From a bacterium (lineage in GTDB: Bacteria > Bacteroidota > Ignavibacteria > Ignavibacteriales > Ignavibacteriaceae), in assembly GCA_016716565.1 (NCBI GenBank), contig JADJWC010000001.1:1054001-1118000 (forward strand): a stretch of 64,000 nt of DNA, in the 5' to 3' direction. Each line of letters starts with the position of its first letter. Positions within the stretch are counted from its first letter, which is position 1. Under the pieces are notes generated by a model. It searched no databases and was not told the origin of the DNA. It saw nothing but the letters and a program-made list of their open reading frames with translations. Below are positions 8,570-18,200 of this stretch, piece after piece. The position numbers were made by a program, and so were the translations under genes.

Positions 8570-9559
8570 ATGAAAAACTGCTTAAAGAAAATAGTATGTT
8601 ATTTATCTGTCTTTGGTCTTTTCAATGGTTTTGTAACTGGACAGACCGCTATCAGCGAAATATCCTTAATTGAATTAAAGACGATGGAAGCAACATTCGC
8701 GGGTTCTTTAACGATAGTTACTAAAGACACAACATTTGAACTAATCACAAGTTGGAAAACAAATGATTCATCAATTGTTTTTTGTGATTATGGAGCGAAT
8801 TATTTAAAAAAGAGATCCAAATTTAGTCTAAAATCCTTAGGGCAACATAACGCCGGGAACCACGAATACTTTCAAAAACCCAACACCTTCATCAAACCAG
8901 ATACTTTATCAATTCCCTTTGCATCAATAGAAAGAATTATTTATAAAGAACCATATAAGAGTAAATATTCAGGTGGCAGTGGATCATCACAAGGAACACC
9001 TTCAAGATTTGGAGGAGAAGTTAATTGGAGAAACGGAGAATTTACTGTAGGTATCTTTAACCAAGTGCAGATAGGCATTTACAGAATGGTAGTGAAGGTT
9101 AACACAACGTTTTTACCTCAAGGTGGAGAGACTCGCATTTCTTCATCAGGCTTATATACACTTGGCTATATGCTCGCTGCAAGTATAGCTATGGGAACGA
9201 TCCACACAGAAGATGTTGGTGAGAAAGGTCAGACGGTCTATGCTTTGATTTTAGGTTCACCATTGCTTTTAACAAATGCAGAACACCATCTGTTCATTGT
9301 AAATCCACCAGGTAATTACCAAACTGATCCATTCGCACTATCGTCTTTCATTGCTTTTAGGACAGATTATTTTGGACCTGAATGGATAGTCTATTCAACT
9401 GATGTTGGATTGCAGTTTGAATTAAATTGGGAAGATGAAGATGGTTACACATTTGGGAATTCTATGGCATTTAAAACCGGATATGAATTTACTTATGATG
9501 GTAAGAAAGGTGACTTTTGGACATCAAGACCTTTTCTGGCGTTGGAAATAACTTTTTAA
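8570..9559 (+). CDS. Secreted/outer-membrane protein, unknown
   Basis: 329 residues from the ATG that follows GATGAGGTATGAA; the same leader precedes the next three genes, which decides this start over an ATG-less upstream extension. The signal peptide ends near FVTGQ. The N-terminal domain (residues ~25-130) has a 'slTIVTKDTTFEL ... LSIPFASIERIIYK' pattern shared loosely with the following proteins. The C-terminal half is barrel-like (FALSSFIAFRTDYFGPEW, VGLQFELNWEDEDG, PFLALEITF) and ends in phenylalanine. It probably sits in the outer membrane. No function is assigned. Confidence 0.6.
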   Translation: MKNCLKKIVCYLSVFGLFNGFVTGQTAISEISLIELKTMEATFAGSLTIVTKDTTFELITSWKTNDSSIVFCDYGANYLKKRSKFSLKSLGQHNAGNHEYFQKPNTFIKPDTLSIPFASIERIIYKEPYKSKYSGGSGSSQGTPSRFGGEVNWRNGEFTVGIFNQVQIGIYRMVVKVNTTFLPQGGETRISSSGLYTLGYMLAASIAMGTIHTEDVGEKGQTVYALILGSPLLLTNAEHHLFIVNPPGNYQTDPFALSSFIAFRTDYFGPEWIVYSTDVGLQFELNWEDEDGYTFGNSMAFKTGYEFTYDGKKGDFWTSRPFLALEITF

Positions 9560-9673
9560 AAACATTCTTTAATGCACGGAAGGACTTATCTCCTGAAAAT
9601 TTAAAATAACAACAAATTGCATTTAATGGTCTTTTGCATTTTCGTAGAGGTAAAAAATTAAATAAGGTGTGAA

Positions 9674-10501
9674 ATGAAAACTACATTTTACTTTTTGTTT
9701 GCTTTGTTATATCATCTTAGTGCTTTTTGTTCATTTGCTCAAGGGAATGAAAAGCCATTTGTTGTAAGTCCGCTAATCGGTGATACGCTGTCACTTGAAG
9801 AAAGAGATTATTACAATCTGCTACCAACAATTCAAAATTTCCAGTGGGCAGTTTTCTTCCTAAATCCTGATAGTACACTAAATGTTAAAGTCACTCATCT
9901 AAGAAATTTTGTCAAACAGGATACAATTATTAATAACTACAGAAGTCTGAGATCACTAGTGCTTCACCTAAACGCAGTTGAAAATCCTGAAAGTGTGAAT
10001 CCGATAAAGAATGAAGACTACACAGGAAATGAAGTAAGCGTAGTTTATAATGAGGGTAAAATAGCATCTGGAAATTTATTATCTGCCACTGCCAACTCTC
10101 TGATTGTATATTCATTGGATTGTGATGAAGAGCAAATTGATATTAATTGTGTGATGCTTCTAAGACCTAGTGATATAGAAAAACTTAAAGTTAAAAGTGA
10201 TTTTAATCTTGGAATGTTACTATACCCCACGATTACCGGATTAGCTGCTATAATTATATATAATAGTACTCTTACCCCTGATGATAAAAACCTGGATAAT
10301 ATGATGAATAATTTTCTAACTGGACTTGCGGTTGGTATTGGTGGTTCACTAGTAGGTTTTGGACTGAGCTATGCAATTCCGCTTAAAATTTCTTCAGAAG
10401 AAGAGTATTCTCTTCCATTAAACGAAGATGATATAGAAGGTTTGAGCAGGATAGCTCGATATAAAGACTTTGAACCATTTTATCGTCAACAATCTAAATG
10501 A
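9674..10501 (+). CDS. Tandem paralogue 1 of an unknown envelope family
   Basis: 275 residues: signal peptide (FYFLFALLYHLSAFCSFAQG), then a conserved block EKPFVVSPLIGDTLSLEER followed by DYYNLLPTI, which is nearly identical in the next gene. A central beta region (GNEVSVVYNEGKIASGNLLS ... LRPSDIEKLKVKSD) follows, then two hydrophobic glycine-rich helices (LLYPTITGLAAIIIY, FLTGLAVGIGGSLVGFGLSYAI) and a polar tail. The family is not recognised. The ribosome-site leader AAGGTGTGAA is repeated before the neighbouring genes. The hydrophobic helices could anchor it in the inner membrane after export. Confidence 0.65.
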   Translation: MKTTFYFLFALLYHLSAFCSFAQGNEKPFVVSPLIGDTLSLEERDYYNLLPTIQNFQWAVFFLNPDSTLNVKVTHLRNFVKQDTIINNYRSLRSLVLHLNAVENPESVNPIKNEDYTGNEVSVVYNEGKIASGNLLSATANSLIVYSLDCDEEQIDINCVMLLRPSDIEKLKVKSDFNLGMLLYPTITGLAAIIIYNSTLTPDDKNLDNMMNNFLTGLAVGIGGSLVGFGLSYAIPLKISSEEEYSLPLNEDDIEGLSRIARYKDFEPFYRQQSK

Positions 10502-10509
10502 AGTGTGAA

Positions 10510-11301
10510 ATGAAAACTACATTTTACTTTTTGTTTGTGTATATGCTTCTATTAAATAGTATTTCTTTCTTTGCACAGGAAATTGAAAAGCCATTCATTG
10601 TAAGTCCGCTAATCGGTGATACGCTGTCACTCGAAGAAAGGGATTATTACAACCTGCTTCCGACAATTAAGGAATTTCAATTTGCAATCTTTTACTTAAA
10701 TGCTGATAGCTTACAGGACGTGCTTGTATCATATAAAACTCGTAACGTGATCAGAGATACATTAATTAATAATTACAAATCAGTTACTAATATGAGAATT
10801 TATCTTTTCAAAGTAGATATAGAAATGGCCAGGAAGGTGGCAGTTTACACTATCAACCAAAACACAGAAAGCGGAAATCTTGTAACGATAAGTAATAGTT
10901 CGACTTTGCTTTTTAATGAAGATTGTAATGGAAATAATTTTAATACTAATTGTATTACTCGGATCAACAATGCAGATATAAATAAATTAATCATAGAAGG
11001 TGAATCGGACATAGGTATGACTACACTTTGGGGTACACTTATTGGACTTGGTGCTGGTCCGGCTATCGGAGCCATTAGTGGAGCGATCTATGATGATAAT
11101 GATCTTAGTATTGCCATGGGCGCTGCATACGGGTTGGTGATTGGTCCTATTGTAGAATTATTCGGAGGTCTTCTTTATGGTGCTGTTACTTCAACTCCGG
11201 ATATAGTTATTGAACCATTCTCTGAAGATGATATAAAAGGACTTAGCCAATATGCCATCTTTCCTGATGGTGAACCGTATGAACTAAAAAAAATTAAATG
11301 A
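10510..11301 (+). CDS. Tandem paralogue 2 of an unknown envelope family
   Basis: 263 residues from the ATG homologous to the start of the previous gene; the ATG 12 bases upstream overlaps the preceding stop and would add only KCE. The first ~60 residues almost repeat those of its neighbour (EKPFIVSPLIGDTLSLEER, DYYNLLPTI). After that the sequence diverges but keeps the layout: beta region with 'ESGNLVTISNSSTLLF', 'NNADINKLIIEGESDIG', two glycine-rich hydrophobic segments (LIGLGAGPAIGAISGAI, YGLVIGPIVELFGGLLYG) and a polar tail with 'EDDIKGLS', matching 'EDDIEGLS' in paralogue 1. Local tandem duplication is clear. Function unknown. Confidence 0.65.
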   Translation: MKTTFYFLFVYMLLLNSISFFAQEIEKPFIVSPLIGDTLSLEERDYYNLLPTIKEFQFAIFYLNADSLQDVLVSYKTRNVIRDTLINNYKSVTNMRIYLFKVDIEMARKVAVYTINQNTESGNLVTISNSSTLLFNEDCNGNNFNTNCITRINNADINKLIIEGESDIGMTTLWGTLIGLGAGPAIGAISGAIYDDNDLSIAMGAAYGLVIGPIVELFGGLLYGAVTSTPDIVIEPFSEDDIKGLSQYAIFPDGEPYELKKIK

Positions 11302-11309
11302 GGTGTGAA

Positions 11310-11735
11310 ATGAAAAAATATATTTCTGCAGTTTTAATTTCTTGTTTGCTGTTAGAGTTTGGAGGCTGTTACTCGCAACGTGAAATCACTTATGAGGAAT
11401 TCTATACTTTGCCGAAAGGGCAAGAGGCTGAATTAAATACAAAAGATGGTAAAACTATTAAGTTAACCTCGGATTCATTAAAAAATAATTATATGTACTG
11501 GTGGAAAAGTTCAGATACATTAACTATTTACTCCACACATCTTGAAAAAGTTTGGTCGACAGCTTTAATGGAAGTAACAGATACCATCCAATATCCCAAA
11601 GAGGACATATCTAAAATAGTTATTACTGAATTTGATAAAAGCAGAACAATTCTTGGAATCGCAGGAACTGCAATTCTTGTCGGATTGATTATTTATGGTA
11701 TCAGCACTATGGAGTTTGAGATGGAAGGATGGTAG
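11310..11735 (+). CDS. Small lipoprotein with C-terminal TM segment
   Basis: 141 residues from the ATG after AGGTGTGAA, again the shared leader. Lipobox LLEFGGC, then a compact beta domain (EAELNTKDGKTIKLTSDS ... IQYPKEDISKIVITEF) and a C-terminal hydrophobic helix (TILGIAGTAILVGLIIYGI). It resembles the minus-strand lipoprotein at 2669-3043 in order of elements. It is the last gene of the four-gene run starting at 8570, and its leader overlaps the upstream stop, so translational coupling is likely. Function unknown. Confidence 0.6.
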   Translation: MKKYISAVLISCLLLEFGGCYSQREITYEEFYTLPKGQEAELNTKDGKTIKLTSDSLKNNYMYWWKSSDTLTIYSTHLEKVWSTALMEVTDTIQYPKEDISKIVITEFDKSRTILGIAGTAILVGLIIYGISTMEFEMEGW

Positions 11736-11861
11736 CGGTGACCAATTATTATCGTTTAATACTATACTAAAATATTTTGAAGGAAATGATTTAATTTTAG
11801 AATTATAGATTTTGTACTAAACTTAAAATTCCTCGGATAAAATATTGATTATAAAAAACAC

Positions 11862-11892
11862 TTGACATTTATTAAATATTTTTTCCTATATT
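11862..11892 (+). promoter_or_regulatory. Promoter-like element before the DUF2235 remnant
   Basis: TTGACA, a 19-base AT-rich spacer, then TATATT, ending about 52 bases before the ATG. A good AAGGAG ribosome site also remains 6 bases from the start codon. The gene it serves is truncated, so this signal has outlived most of its coding sequence. Confidence 0.45.
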
Positions 11893-11944
11893 CACTTCGC
11901 AAATGATATCATAGTATTCAAGGCAACAAACTAAGGAGAGCTTG

Positions 11945-12181
11945 ATGCCCAAAAACATTGTTGTTCTTTCTGATGGAACAGGTCAGGAAGGCGGTATAGG
12001 GAACAACACAAACGTTTACAAGCTGTTCAATATGCTGGAAGACAGAACAGCTAATCAAATCACTTTTTACGATAGGGGACTTGGCACCGGCTTTAGAAAA
12101 ATTACTGGCAACATCAGCGGGATGGGAATTAGATTACCTAAACTATATGCTTTACTGAAATTCAAGATATCATCATTCTGA
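11945..12181 (+). pseudogene. Truncated DUF2235 (Tle1-like) hydrolase remnant
   Basis: Only 78 residues remain. They match the start of DUF2235 proteins, the alpha/beta hydrolases that include T6SS phospholipase effectors of the Tle1 type: KNIVVLSDGTGQEGG, TNVYKLF, ITFYDRGLGTGFRK, ISGMGI. Intact members run to 300 or more residues and carry a nucleophile-elbow GFSRGA motif, which is absent here. The downstream ~120 bases have stops in all frames I read and no continuing similarity. I treat it as a decayed gene; a functional micro-protein is less likely because the catalytic core is gone. Confidence 0.7.
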
Positions 12182-12300
12182 ACAAATGCTGATGATGGAA
12201 TCGTTGGATCACAGACAGCAGCTGTACTTAAATTAAGCTGGCCGGATGTTTAAGAAAGTTTAAATTCTTTAGGAGAAAAAAATTATTCTTAATATCTGAA

Positions 12301-12645
12301 TCAAAAAGTAAATTTATATTCAAAACTAGCTTTTACTTTCTTACCATTTTTGCTGGGAGATGTGAACCTGATTTGTTCTTTCATTGCATACACGATAGTT
12401 CGGTTTACGTATTCATTATTCGTCCATTCGCTCAAACCTACTTCTTCAATCACTCCATCTTTATTGACCCGAACTGAAAACGTAACACTAACCCCGGATA
12501 ATTCATCGTATGATTTTCCTAACACTTCCTGAAAAACGGAACGAACTTTAACATCACCGCCAACAGGTGTTGGTGCATCATCATACTCTTTCAATCCACT
12601 ACAATTTAATAGCGTTAAAGCTAATATCAAATAAAATTTTTTCAT
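12301..12645 (-). CDS. TonB C-terminal-domain lipoprotein
   Basis: 114 residues from the ATG at KKFYLILALTLLNCSG; an in-frame ATG ten codons upstream would precede the signal sequence with polar residues. The LTLLNC lipobox suggests lipidation. Residues ~45-114 have the TonB-C/energy-transducer layout: 'VTFSVRVNKDGVIEEVGLSEWTNNEYVNRTIVYAMKEQIRFTSPSKNGKKVKASFEYKF', quoted here only as its elements VTFSVRVNKDGVIEEV, AMKEQIRF and ASFEYKFTF. There is no TM anchor or proline-rich linker, so it is not a true TonB; such lipoproteins are common in this phylum and their role is unknown. Confidence 0.7.
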   Translation of the reverse strand: MKKFYLILALTLLNCSGLKEYDDAPTPVGGDVKVRSVFQEVLGKSYDELSGVSVTFSVRVNKDGVIEEVGLSEWTNNEYVNRTIVYAMKEQIRFTSPSKNGKKVKASFEYKFTF

Positions 12646-12812
12646 TAGATCTAAATTCGTTTTTGTATAGAGCATCTCAGTTATCTGCTACTCAAATCCT
12701 AACATGATCATATCAATACTTTTACTAACTAAGTATGAGAAACGAAAGAATATCGTTTTTTTAATTTATGATGATCGAAATCAATTATGTCTGATTTTAG
12801 TTTGCTACTGAA

Positions 12813-13220
12813 TTATTTGGCTTTGTTCATGTCGGATTGCACACTTGATTTAATTTCAGTGAAATCCTTCGTGTCTCCCATTTTGCTATTGCCATCGAAT
12901 TTTGCACCAGCTTCAACAACTAATATTTTAGTGAATAAATCCCCTTTGAGATTAGCTTTTGCTTCTAAAGTTAATTTATCTTTTGCTTTAACAGTGCCCG
13001 AAACCTTTCCGCCAATTGTAATTGATTCTGCATTAATCTGTCCATTAACTTGTCCGCTTTCTCCGACTACTATATCACTTTTCGATGATACGTCCCCTTG
13101 AATTTCACCATCGACTCTAATATTTCCGGCACTTGTTACTTTCCCCTCAATCCTAACGCCGTTACTAATGATTGTTGTCTCATCTGATTTAACCCCTTCC
13201 GAGTATGAACTCTTTAACAT
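12813..13220 (-). CDS. Bactofilin (polymer-forming cytoskeletal protein)
   Basis: 135 residues. The DUF583 core runs from ~residue 17 to 110 as a right-handed beta-helix repeat: ISNGVRIEGKVTSAGNIRVDG, quoted as NGVRIEGKV and NIRVDGEIQGDV, then SDIVVGESGQVNGQI, ITIGGKVSGTVKA, KLTLEAKANLKGDL, LVVEAGAKFDG. Flanking tails are short and charged, as usual. Bactofilins form membrane-associated filaments without nucleotide and shape cells or position peptidoglycan enzymes. AAGGAGT lies 5 bases upstream of the ATG. There is no neighbouring M23 peptidase, a common partner elsewhere. Confidence 0.92.
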   Translation of the reverse strand: MLKSSYSEGVKSDETTIISNGVRIEGKVTSAGNIRVDGEIQGDVSSKSDIVVGESGQVNGQINAESITIGGKVSGTVKAKDKLTLEAKANLKGDLFTKILVVEAGAKFDGNSKMGDTKDFTEIKSSVQSDMNKAK

Positions 13221-13273
13221 AGTTACTCCTTATAATTGATGATAAATTAAATTTGCTTGTAATTATCTTTCAT

Positions 13274-13726
13274 TTAATTGAACCAGAATCGAACTCCAAT
13301 CCCACCACCCAAATCAAAATCAGTAGAAGGAACCAAATCAAGTATTGGAACTATCTCTGCAAAAATGTCTATTGGTGCGGAATCGAATTGGTAGTTCAGT
13401 CCCAACGGAATACGAATTCCCAAAAGCGGGTCATCAGCCAATATCACTCTTCCTCCGATTCCATAATACAAAGGTAATCTTCCTGATGAGACTCTGATTA
13501 GGTCAAAACTGTGCCATACGTAATCTGCTTGTAAAAGAAGGTGTCCGTCACCTTTGAATGACCACGCAGCAGCGAAATCGAATGCATTTGAACTGCTTGT
13601 CCAGAGTTTTGCACTTAGCCCTGTTGGCTCACCAAGTACAATACCTAAACCGAATCCACGACTTTGAGAATGAATAAAATTAGCAAGCAAGAAAAAGGTT
13701 GCAGCAATCAAAATGATTTTTTTCAT
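13274..13726 (-). CDS. Small outer-membrane barrel-like protein
   Basis: 150 residues: signal peptide (IILIAATFFLLANFIHSQ), then glycine- and aromatic-rich strands (GFGLGIVLGEPTGLSAKLW, HLLLQADYVWHSFDLI, LPLYYGIGGRVIL, GIRIPLGLNYQF, IFAEIVPILDLVP, LGGGIGVRFWFN). The order 'GEPTGLSaKlW ... lPLYYGiGgRv ... RiPlGlny ... FaEivP' is typical of a family of small (~150-aa) uncharacterised exported proteins in Bacteroidota and relatives. It should form a short beta-barrel. It is next to the bactofilin gene in the same direction with a 53-base gap. Confidence 0.7.
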   Translation of the reverse strand: MKKIILIAATFFLLANFIHSQSRGFGLGIVLGEPTGLSAKLWTSSSNAFDFAAAWSFKGDGHLLLQADYVWHSFDLIRVSSGRLPLYYGIGGRVILADDPLLGIRIPLGLNYQFDSAPIDIFAEIVPILDLVPSTDFDLGGGIGVRFWFN

Positions 13727-14561
13727 ATTCTCTCCTAAGATAATTGATGAATTTTATCTTCTGAATCATTCTATGATAAAAATATGTTTTTGAAATTACA
13801 ACTTGAAATTAATTACACCATTAGTAAGCAAAATATTTGATTGATCAATATTTAATGTATATCAAGATTTCTATACTGATTAAAAAGCGATAGCAAATTT
13901 TTGAGAGATAAATTTTTGACCTGCCGGATTCTATTTTTGCTATAGTATCAGAACAGTAAAGGCTCCAGACAGTAAATACTTTTCAACTATTGAATTTTCA
14001 ATAGTGATGGAAATCAGGATGCTGCATTAATTTTTCAACCTGGGTTCTGTGTCTATCAATGAGAAGATGTAGGAATTCAGACTTCTCTGAAAAGTTATTG
14101 AATGAGTTGAAAAAATAAATTTCAATAAAAGTAGTAATTAATTTTCAACGATGCGGAGAGTCATGGACGCTCCGGTATATGTAAAAAGCTTTGAAATTTA
14201 ACTAAAAAAGAATCATTTTCGGGCTGATCTCCAAAAGGTCTCCAAAATTATTAGACTTCTATTGAATTGTCAGGAACGAATTCTACACTGACTGAAGCAA
14301 ATATATCTCTTTGGAAAGATATGATTAGTATTCACATAAATTTGGGGTAATTAATAAAATTCAAACGGGACCACTCCTTTAGAAATTAACTATTGTTTAG
14401 GCAAAATTTTTGCCGTTAAAATAATTTCGCCCCGCAATAAAAACTCTGCTCACTAATTTTGATGTAGCTGATTCGGATTTTTCTGATATGGGTAGCAGAA
14501 TCTCCTCTCAGTACAAAATAAATCGTAATAAATTAAATATTTATTCAAAATGAGGAACAAC
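13727..14561. other. Non-coding stretch with repeat A
   Basis: No credible gene. The left part is AT-rich upstream sequence of the minus-strand barrel-protein gene. Repeat A (GCGGAGAGTC unit plus the GATCTCCAAAAGGTCTCCA doublet) lies at 14153-14260. The rest has stops in all frames and no hairpin strong enough to call. Confidence 0.6.
14153..14260 (+). repeat. Dispersed repeat A (partner of B)
   Basis: Begins GCGGAGAGTCATGGACGCTC, continues with CGGTATATGTAAAAAGCTTT and ends with the doublet GATCTCCAAAAGGTCTCCA plus TTAGACTT. The same order of elements is found at 25558-25663 (B), with roughly four bases in five identical by eye. The two short motifs also occur in repeats C and D, in a different order. 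A and B are direct repeats about 11.4 kb apart and enclose the sigma-54 regulator and three T9SS cargo genes. Confidence 0.8.
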
Positions 14562-15161
14562 ATGAAAATCATATTCCATTTCACATCAATAATAATTCTC
14601 TTCTCATCGATAATCCTTTCCCAGGAAAAAACTTTGGTTGGTAATGGTGAAATCAGCCATGGCGGTTTTGGAGCGCCGGTAGTTAAGTACACACAAATTT
14701 ATGGAGAACCTGCAGTACTTGTCGGCGGACGAGGTGGTTGGATTATCGATCATAAATTTGTTCTCGGCGGAGGTGGTTATGGTTTGGCTAATGAGATCAA
14801 TTCGGATTTCAATCCGCTGCAATTTCCAACTTATATTCATTTTGGTTATGGAGGATTAGAGCTTGAATATATTTTTGCTTCCGACCAGATTGTTCATTTC
14901 ACCTTTTACTCACTCATTGGTGGTGGAGCTATAAACCTTACTCATGATTTTGATGAAGATTGGGACGATGATGATTTTGGTACTGATGGCTTTTTTATTT
15001 TCGAACCGGCAGCAAATGTTGAAATCAATATCACTTCATTTTTTAGGATAAATGCTGGTGCAAGCTACAGGTTAATATCAGGCATCGATCATTTTGAATT
15101 TTCAAATTCTGATTTTGATGGATTTTCAGCAGTACTTGCACTCAAGTTCGGAAAATTTTAA
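14562..15161 (+). CDS. Exported barrel-like protein, unknown
   Basis: 199 residues from the second ATG, which has AGGA 8 bases upstream; the first ATG overlaps that ribosome site. Signal peptide (FHFTSIIILFSSIILSQ), then glycine-rich strands (VLVGGRGGWIIDHKFVLGGGGYGLANEI), an acidic loop (DFDEDWDDDDFGTDG), and strands ending LALKFGKF. Alternating aromatic and polar residues suggest an outer-membrane barrel. The acidic loop could bind cations but this is conjecture. It is the first gene inside the repeat A-B segment and precedes the large regulator. Confidence 0.65.
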   Translation: MKIIFHFTSIIILFSSIILSQEKTLVGNGEISHGGFGAPVVKYTQIYGEPAVLVGGRGGWIIDHKFVLGGGGYGLANEINSDFNPLQFPTYIHFGYGGLELEYIFASDQIVHFTFYSLIGGGAINLTHDFDEDWDDDDFGTDGFFIFEPAANVEINITSFFRINAGASYRLISGIDHFEFSNSDFDGFSAVLALKFGKF

Positions 15162-15236
15162 CTTAGGAATAATTCCTTACGAACATGTAATATGTTCCAA
15201 CACGTGAATGAATGATATTATTTAATTGATGTGTTT

Positions 15237-18200
15237 ATGAAAAAAAATAACACGATATTTTTCTTCATTCTGGTTTTAATCACTTGTAGTTCTGAACTAC
15301 TCTTCGCACAACAATATCCCATTACACACTATACAAAAGACCGGGGACTTCCTGGAAACCAGGTATGGGGAATTTTTCAAGATGATAAAGGATATATGTG
15401 GTTTTGTACCTCTTCCGGGTTGATAAAGTATAATGGAAAAACATATAAAATTTTTGGTACCGAAGACGGACTTCTTGATGAAATACCTCTCGGCGTTACA
15501 AGTGATGATAAAGGATATCTATGGATTGCGTACGATTATGGCATCTCCAGATTTTCAAATGGTCAAATAAAAAATTGGGAGCTAAAGGAAACTGAAGGTC
15601 AGTTTACATTATTCAGAGATAGCTATAACAGAATCTGGGTTCACTCTCTATTCTTTCCAGGTGATGTGCAATACTTTCTTGATACAACACTCGTAAATTT
15701 TTCTCAAGAACACAACTTCAAAAACCAGGTGATTGTCTCTATCACGGAAGATAAAAAGGGTGGTATAATATTCATTACAAGGGCCGGAAAAGTATTCAGG
15801 TATTTCGCGAATCAAATTAAAGAAATGGTCATCAATGATTTGATTGATTCAAGAGTCAGGTATTCTTTTTTTGATGAAGAAAATAATTTTGTTATTTGCT
15901 CTGAAAAGGGGCTGGGGATAATTGAAAATAAAACTTTTGAAACTCAGCCTGCTGTAAGCTGGATACTAATAATTCCGACTAACTATGGCATGCAATCAAA
16001 AAGAGGATATTATTGGTTTGCAACTGAAAATGGGATTTACCGTTTTAAAAAAATTCAGAATGCTCCTCCGGATTATGTTAATATCACAGAAAAAAATGGC
16101 CTTCGAAGTAACATAATTTACAGAGTGTTCGAAGACAACGAAGCTAATCTTTGGATAGGTCATTCAGAAAAGGGAGTATCCAAAATTTCATCTCTAATGT
16201 TTAGCTGTTATGGAAAGAATGAAGGACTAATCTCTGATGCAATATTCGCTGTCGCAAAAGTAAATTATAATTTAGTCGTCGCAGCTGATAAAGGTCTTTT
16301 CAAATTCAATGGAAAAAGGTTTGAGTTAATTAATTCTAATTCACCATTTTCACAACGATGGTATTTTACAGTCCTCCCGTATTCAAACTCCGAAATATTA
16401 TTAGGATCAACTCCGGGAGTAGTAAGCCTATACAATCTCTCATCATATAAACTTATCGGACTCGATAGAAAATTAATTTTTACAACTTTAAAAGATCATC
16501 TTGATAATGTATGGGTCGGAACTAATACAGGCGTTTATCTTAAATCTGGTCAGGATTTTATTGAACAGGATTTTAATGTTTCAGATTTTCAAATTCAAAA
16601 ACTGCTCGAAGTGAATAATAAAGATCTATATATCGGAACGAACAGTGGATTGGCGATAGTTGAGAACGGTACAATTCCATTTAGCAAAAGAAAAATTATC
16701 AACCCTGAGGAAACAAAAATTCCTCTTTTGCCTGTTAAAGAGATGATTCAGGATAAAGATGGAGATATAATTCTGGCTGTCGGGAAAGACCTTTTTATTC
16801 TTAACAAGAAAAATCAAATTAAAGTTGTCGATGCACTAAAAAGTTCTGATATCATAGTATTACATATTGATCGTAATGGAAGACTTTGGGCAGGTTCAAA
16901 TGCATCCGGGTTGTTCTCACTTCAGAAAGTCAACGGGAATTATGAAATTATTTCTCATTACACTTTCCGTGATGGTATTTCATCGGATGAATTTGCATAT
17001 AATAATTCAATTGCAGAAGGATCGGATGGTAAAATTTATTTTGGGATGTTCGACGGTTTAACTGTCTACAATCCTGCGGAAGATCGTGTAATTACGACTC
17101 AACCGCTTTCGTATATCACAGGAGTAAAGGTTAACGATTCAACCTACTCAATAAATGATATTTCCGGAACCGAACTTTCGCCTTCACAGAATAAAATAAG
17201 TTTTTATTGTGATGGATTATCTTTTTACAACGAAGACGCAGTGAAATTTCAGTATTACCTTGAAGGAGTCGAAAAAGAGTGGGTAAACGTTTCAACAAAT
17301 CCGGAAATAACTTACGGATATCTTGAACCAGGGAATTATACATTTTTAATGAGAGCTCTCAATCAGTTTGGAGTAACAAGCCAGCCAAAATCAATTTCAT
17401 TTACGATACTTGCACCTGTCTGGAAAAGACCGTGGTTTATTCTCATTTCATCATTGCTAATACTTTTCATTGCATATAAAGCTTACGTTTACAGACTTTC
17501 ACATATACGAAAACGAAATCTCCAGCTCGAGAAAATCGTCGAAGAAAAAACAAGTGATCTGCAGAAAAGTAAGGTCCAGATTGAGGAACAGTATAATCGG
17601 TTGGTTGAAGCTCAAAAAGAACTTGTTGAAAAGCAGGAACTCGAAAAGGCTCACAAAGAAATTCAGTTATTAAAGGACAGGCTTGAAAAAGAAAATATTT
17701 ATTTACGCGAAAAGCATGGAATTGTTCAGGAGTTAAGTTCGATTATTGGAAGAAGTCCTGCAATAAATGAGATACGCAGAAAGATACAACAGATAGCTGA
17801 GAATGATTCAACTGTTTTGATAACAGGAGAAACCGGTGTTGGTAAAAATTTAATTGCAGAAGCAATTCATAATTCAAGTCTTAGAAAAGATAGGGCGCTG
17901 GTTATAGTGAATTGTGCGGCGATTCCTGATGCCTTGGTTGAGAGCGAATTATTCGGCCATGAAAAGGGAGCTTTCACTGGCGCCGATAAATTACATATCG
18001 GAAAGTTTGAGGTGGCAGACGGAAGCACAATATTCCTTGATGAAATTGGTGATATGAATTTGACTGTTCAGGCTAAAGTTTTAAATGTAATTCAATCAAA
18101 AAAAATTACTCGGATCGGAGGAAGTCAGGAAATAAGTGTTGATGTAAGAATTATTGCAGCAACAAATCATAATCTTGAGGAGAGAGTCAGAGAAGGAAAA

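Noticed and set aside
12301..12645. Calling the TonB-C lipoprotein a TonB energy transducer
   Set aside because: It has a lipobox instead of a cytoplasmic-membrane anchor, and no proline-rich spacer or ExbB/ExbD genes nearby.
14153..14260. Repeats A-D as a CRISPR array or integron attC sites
   Set aside because: There are only a few dispersed copies ~11 kb apart, with no regular spacers, no cas genes, no integrase and no RYYYAAC core.
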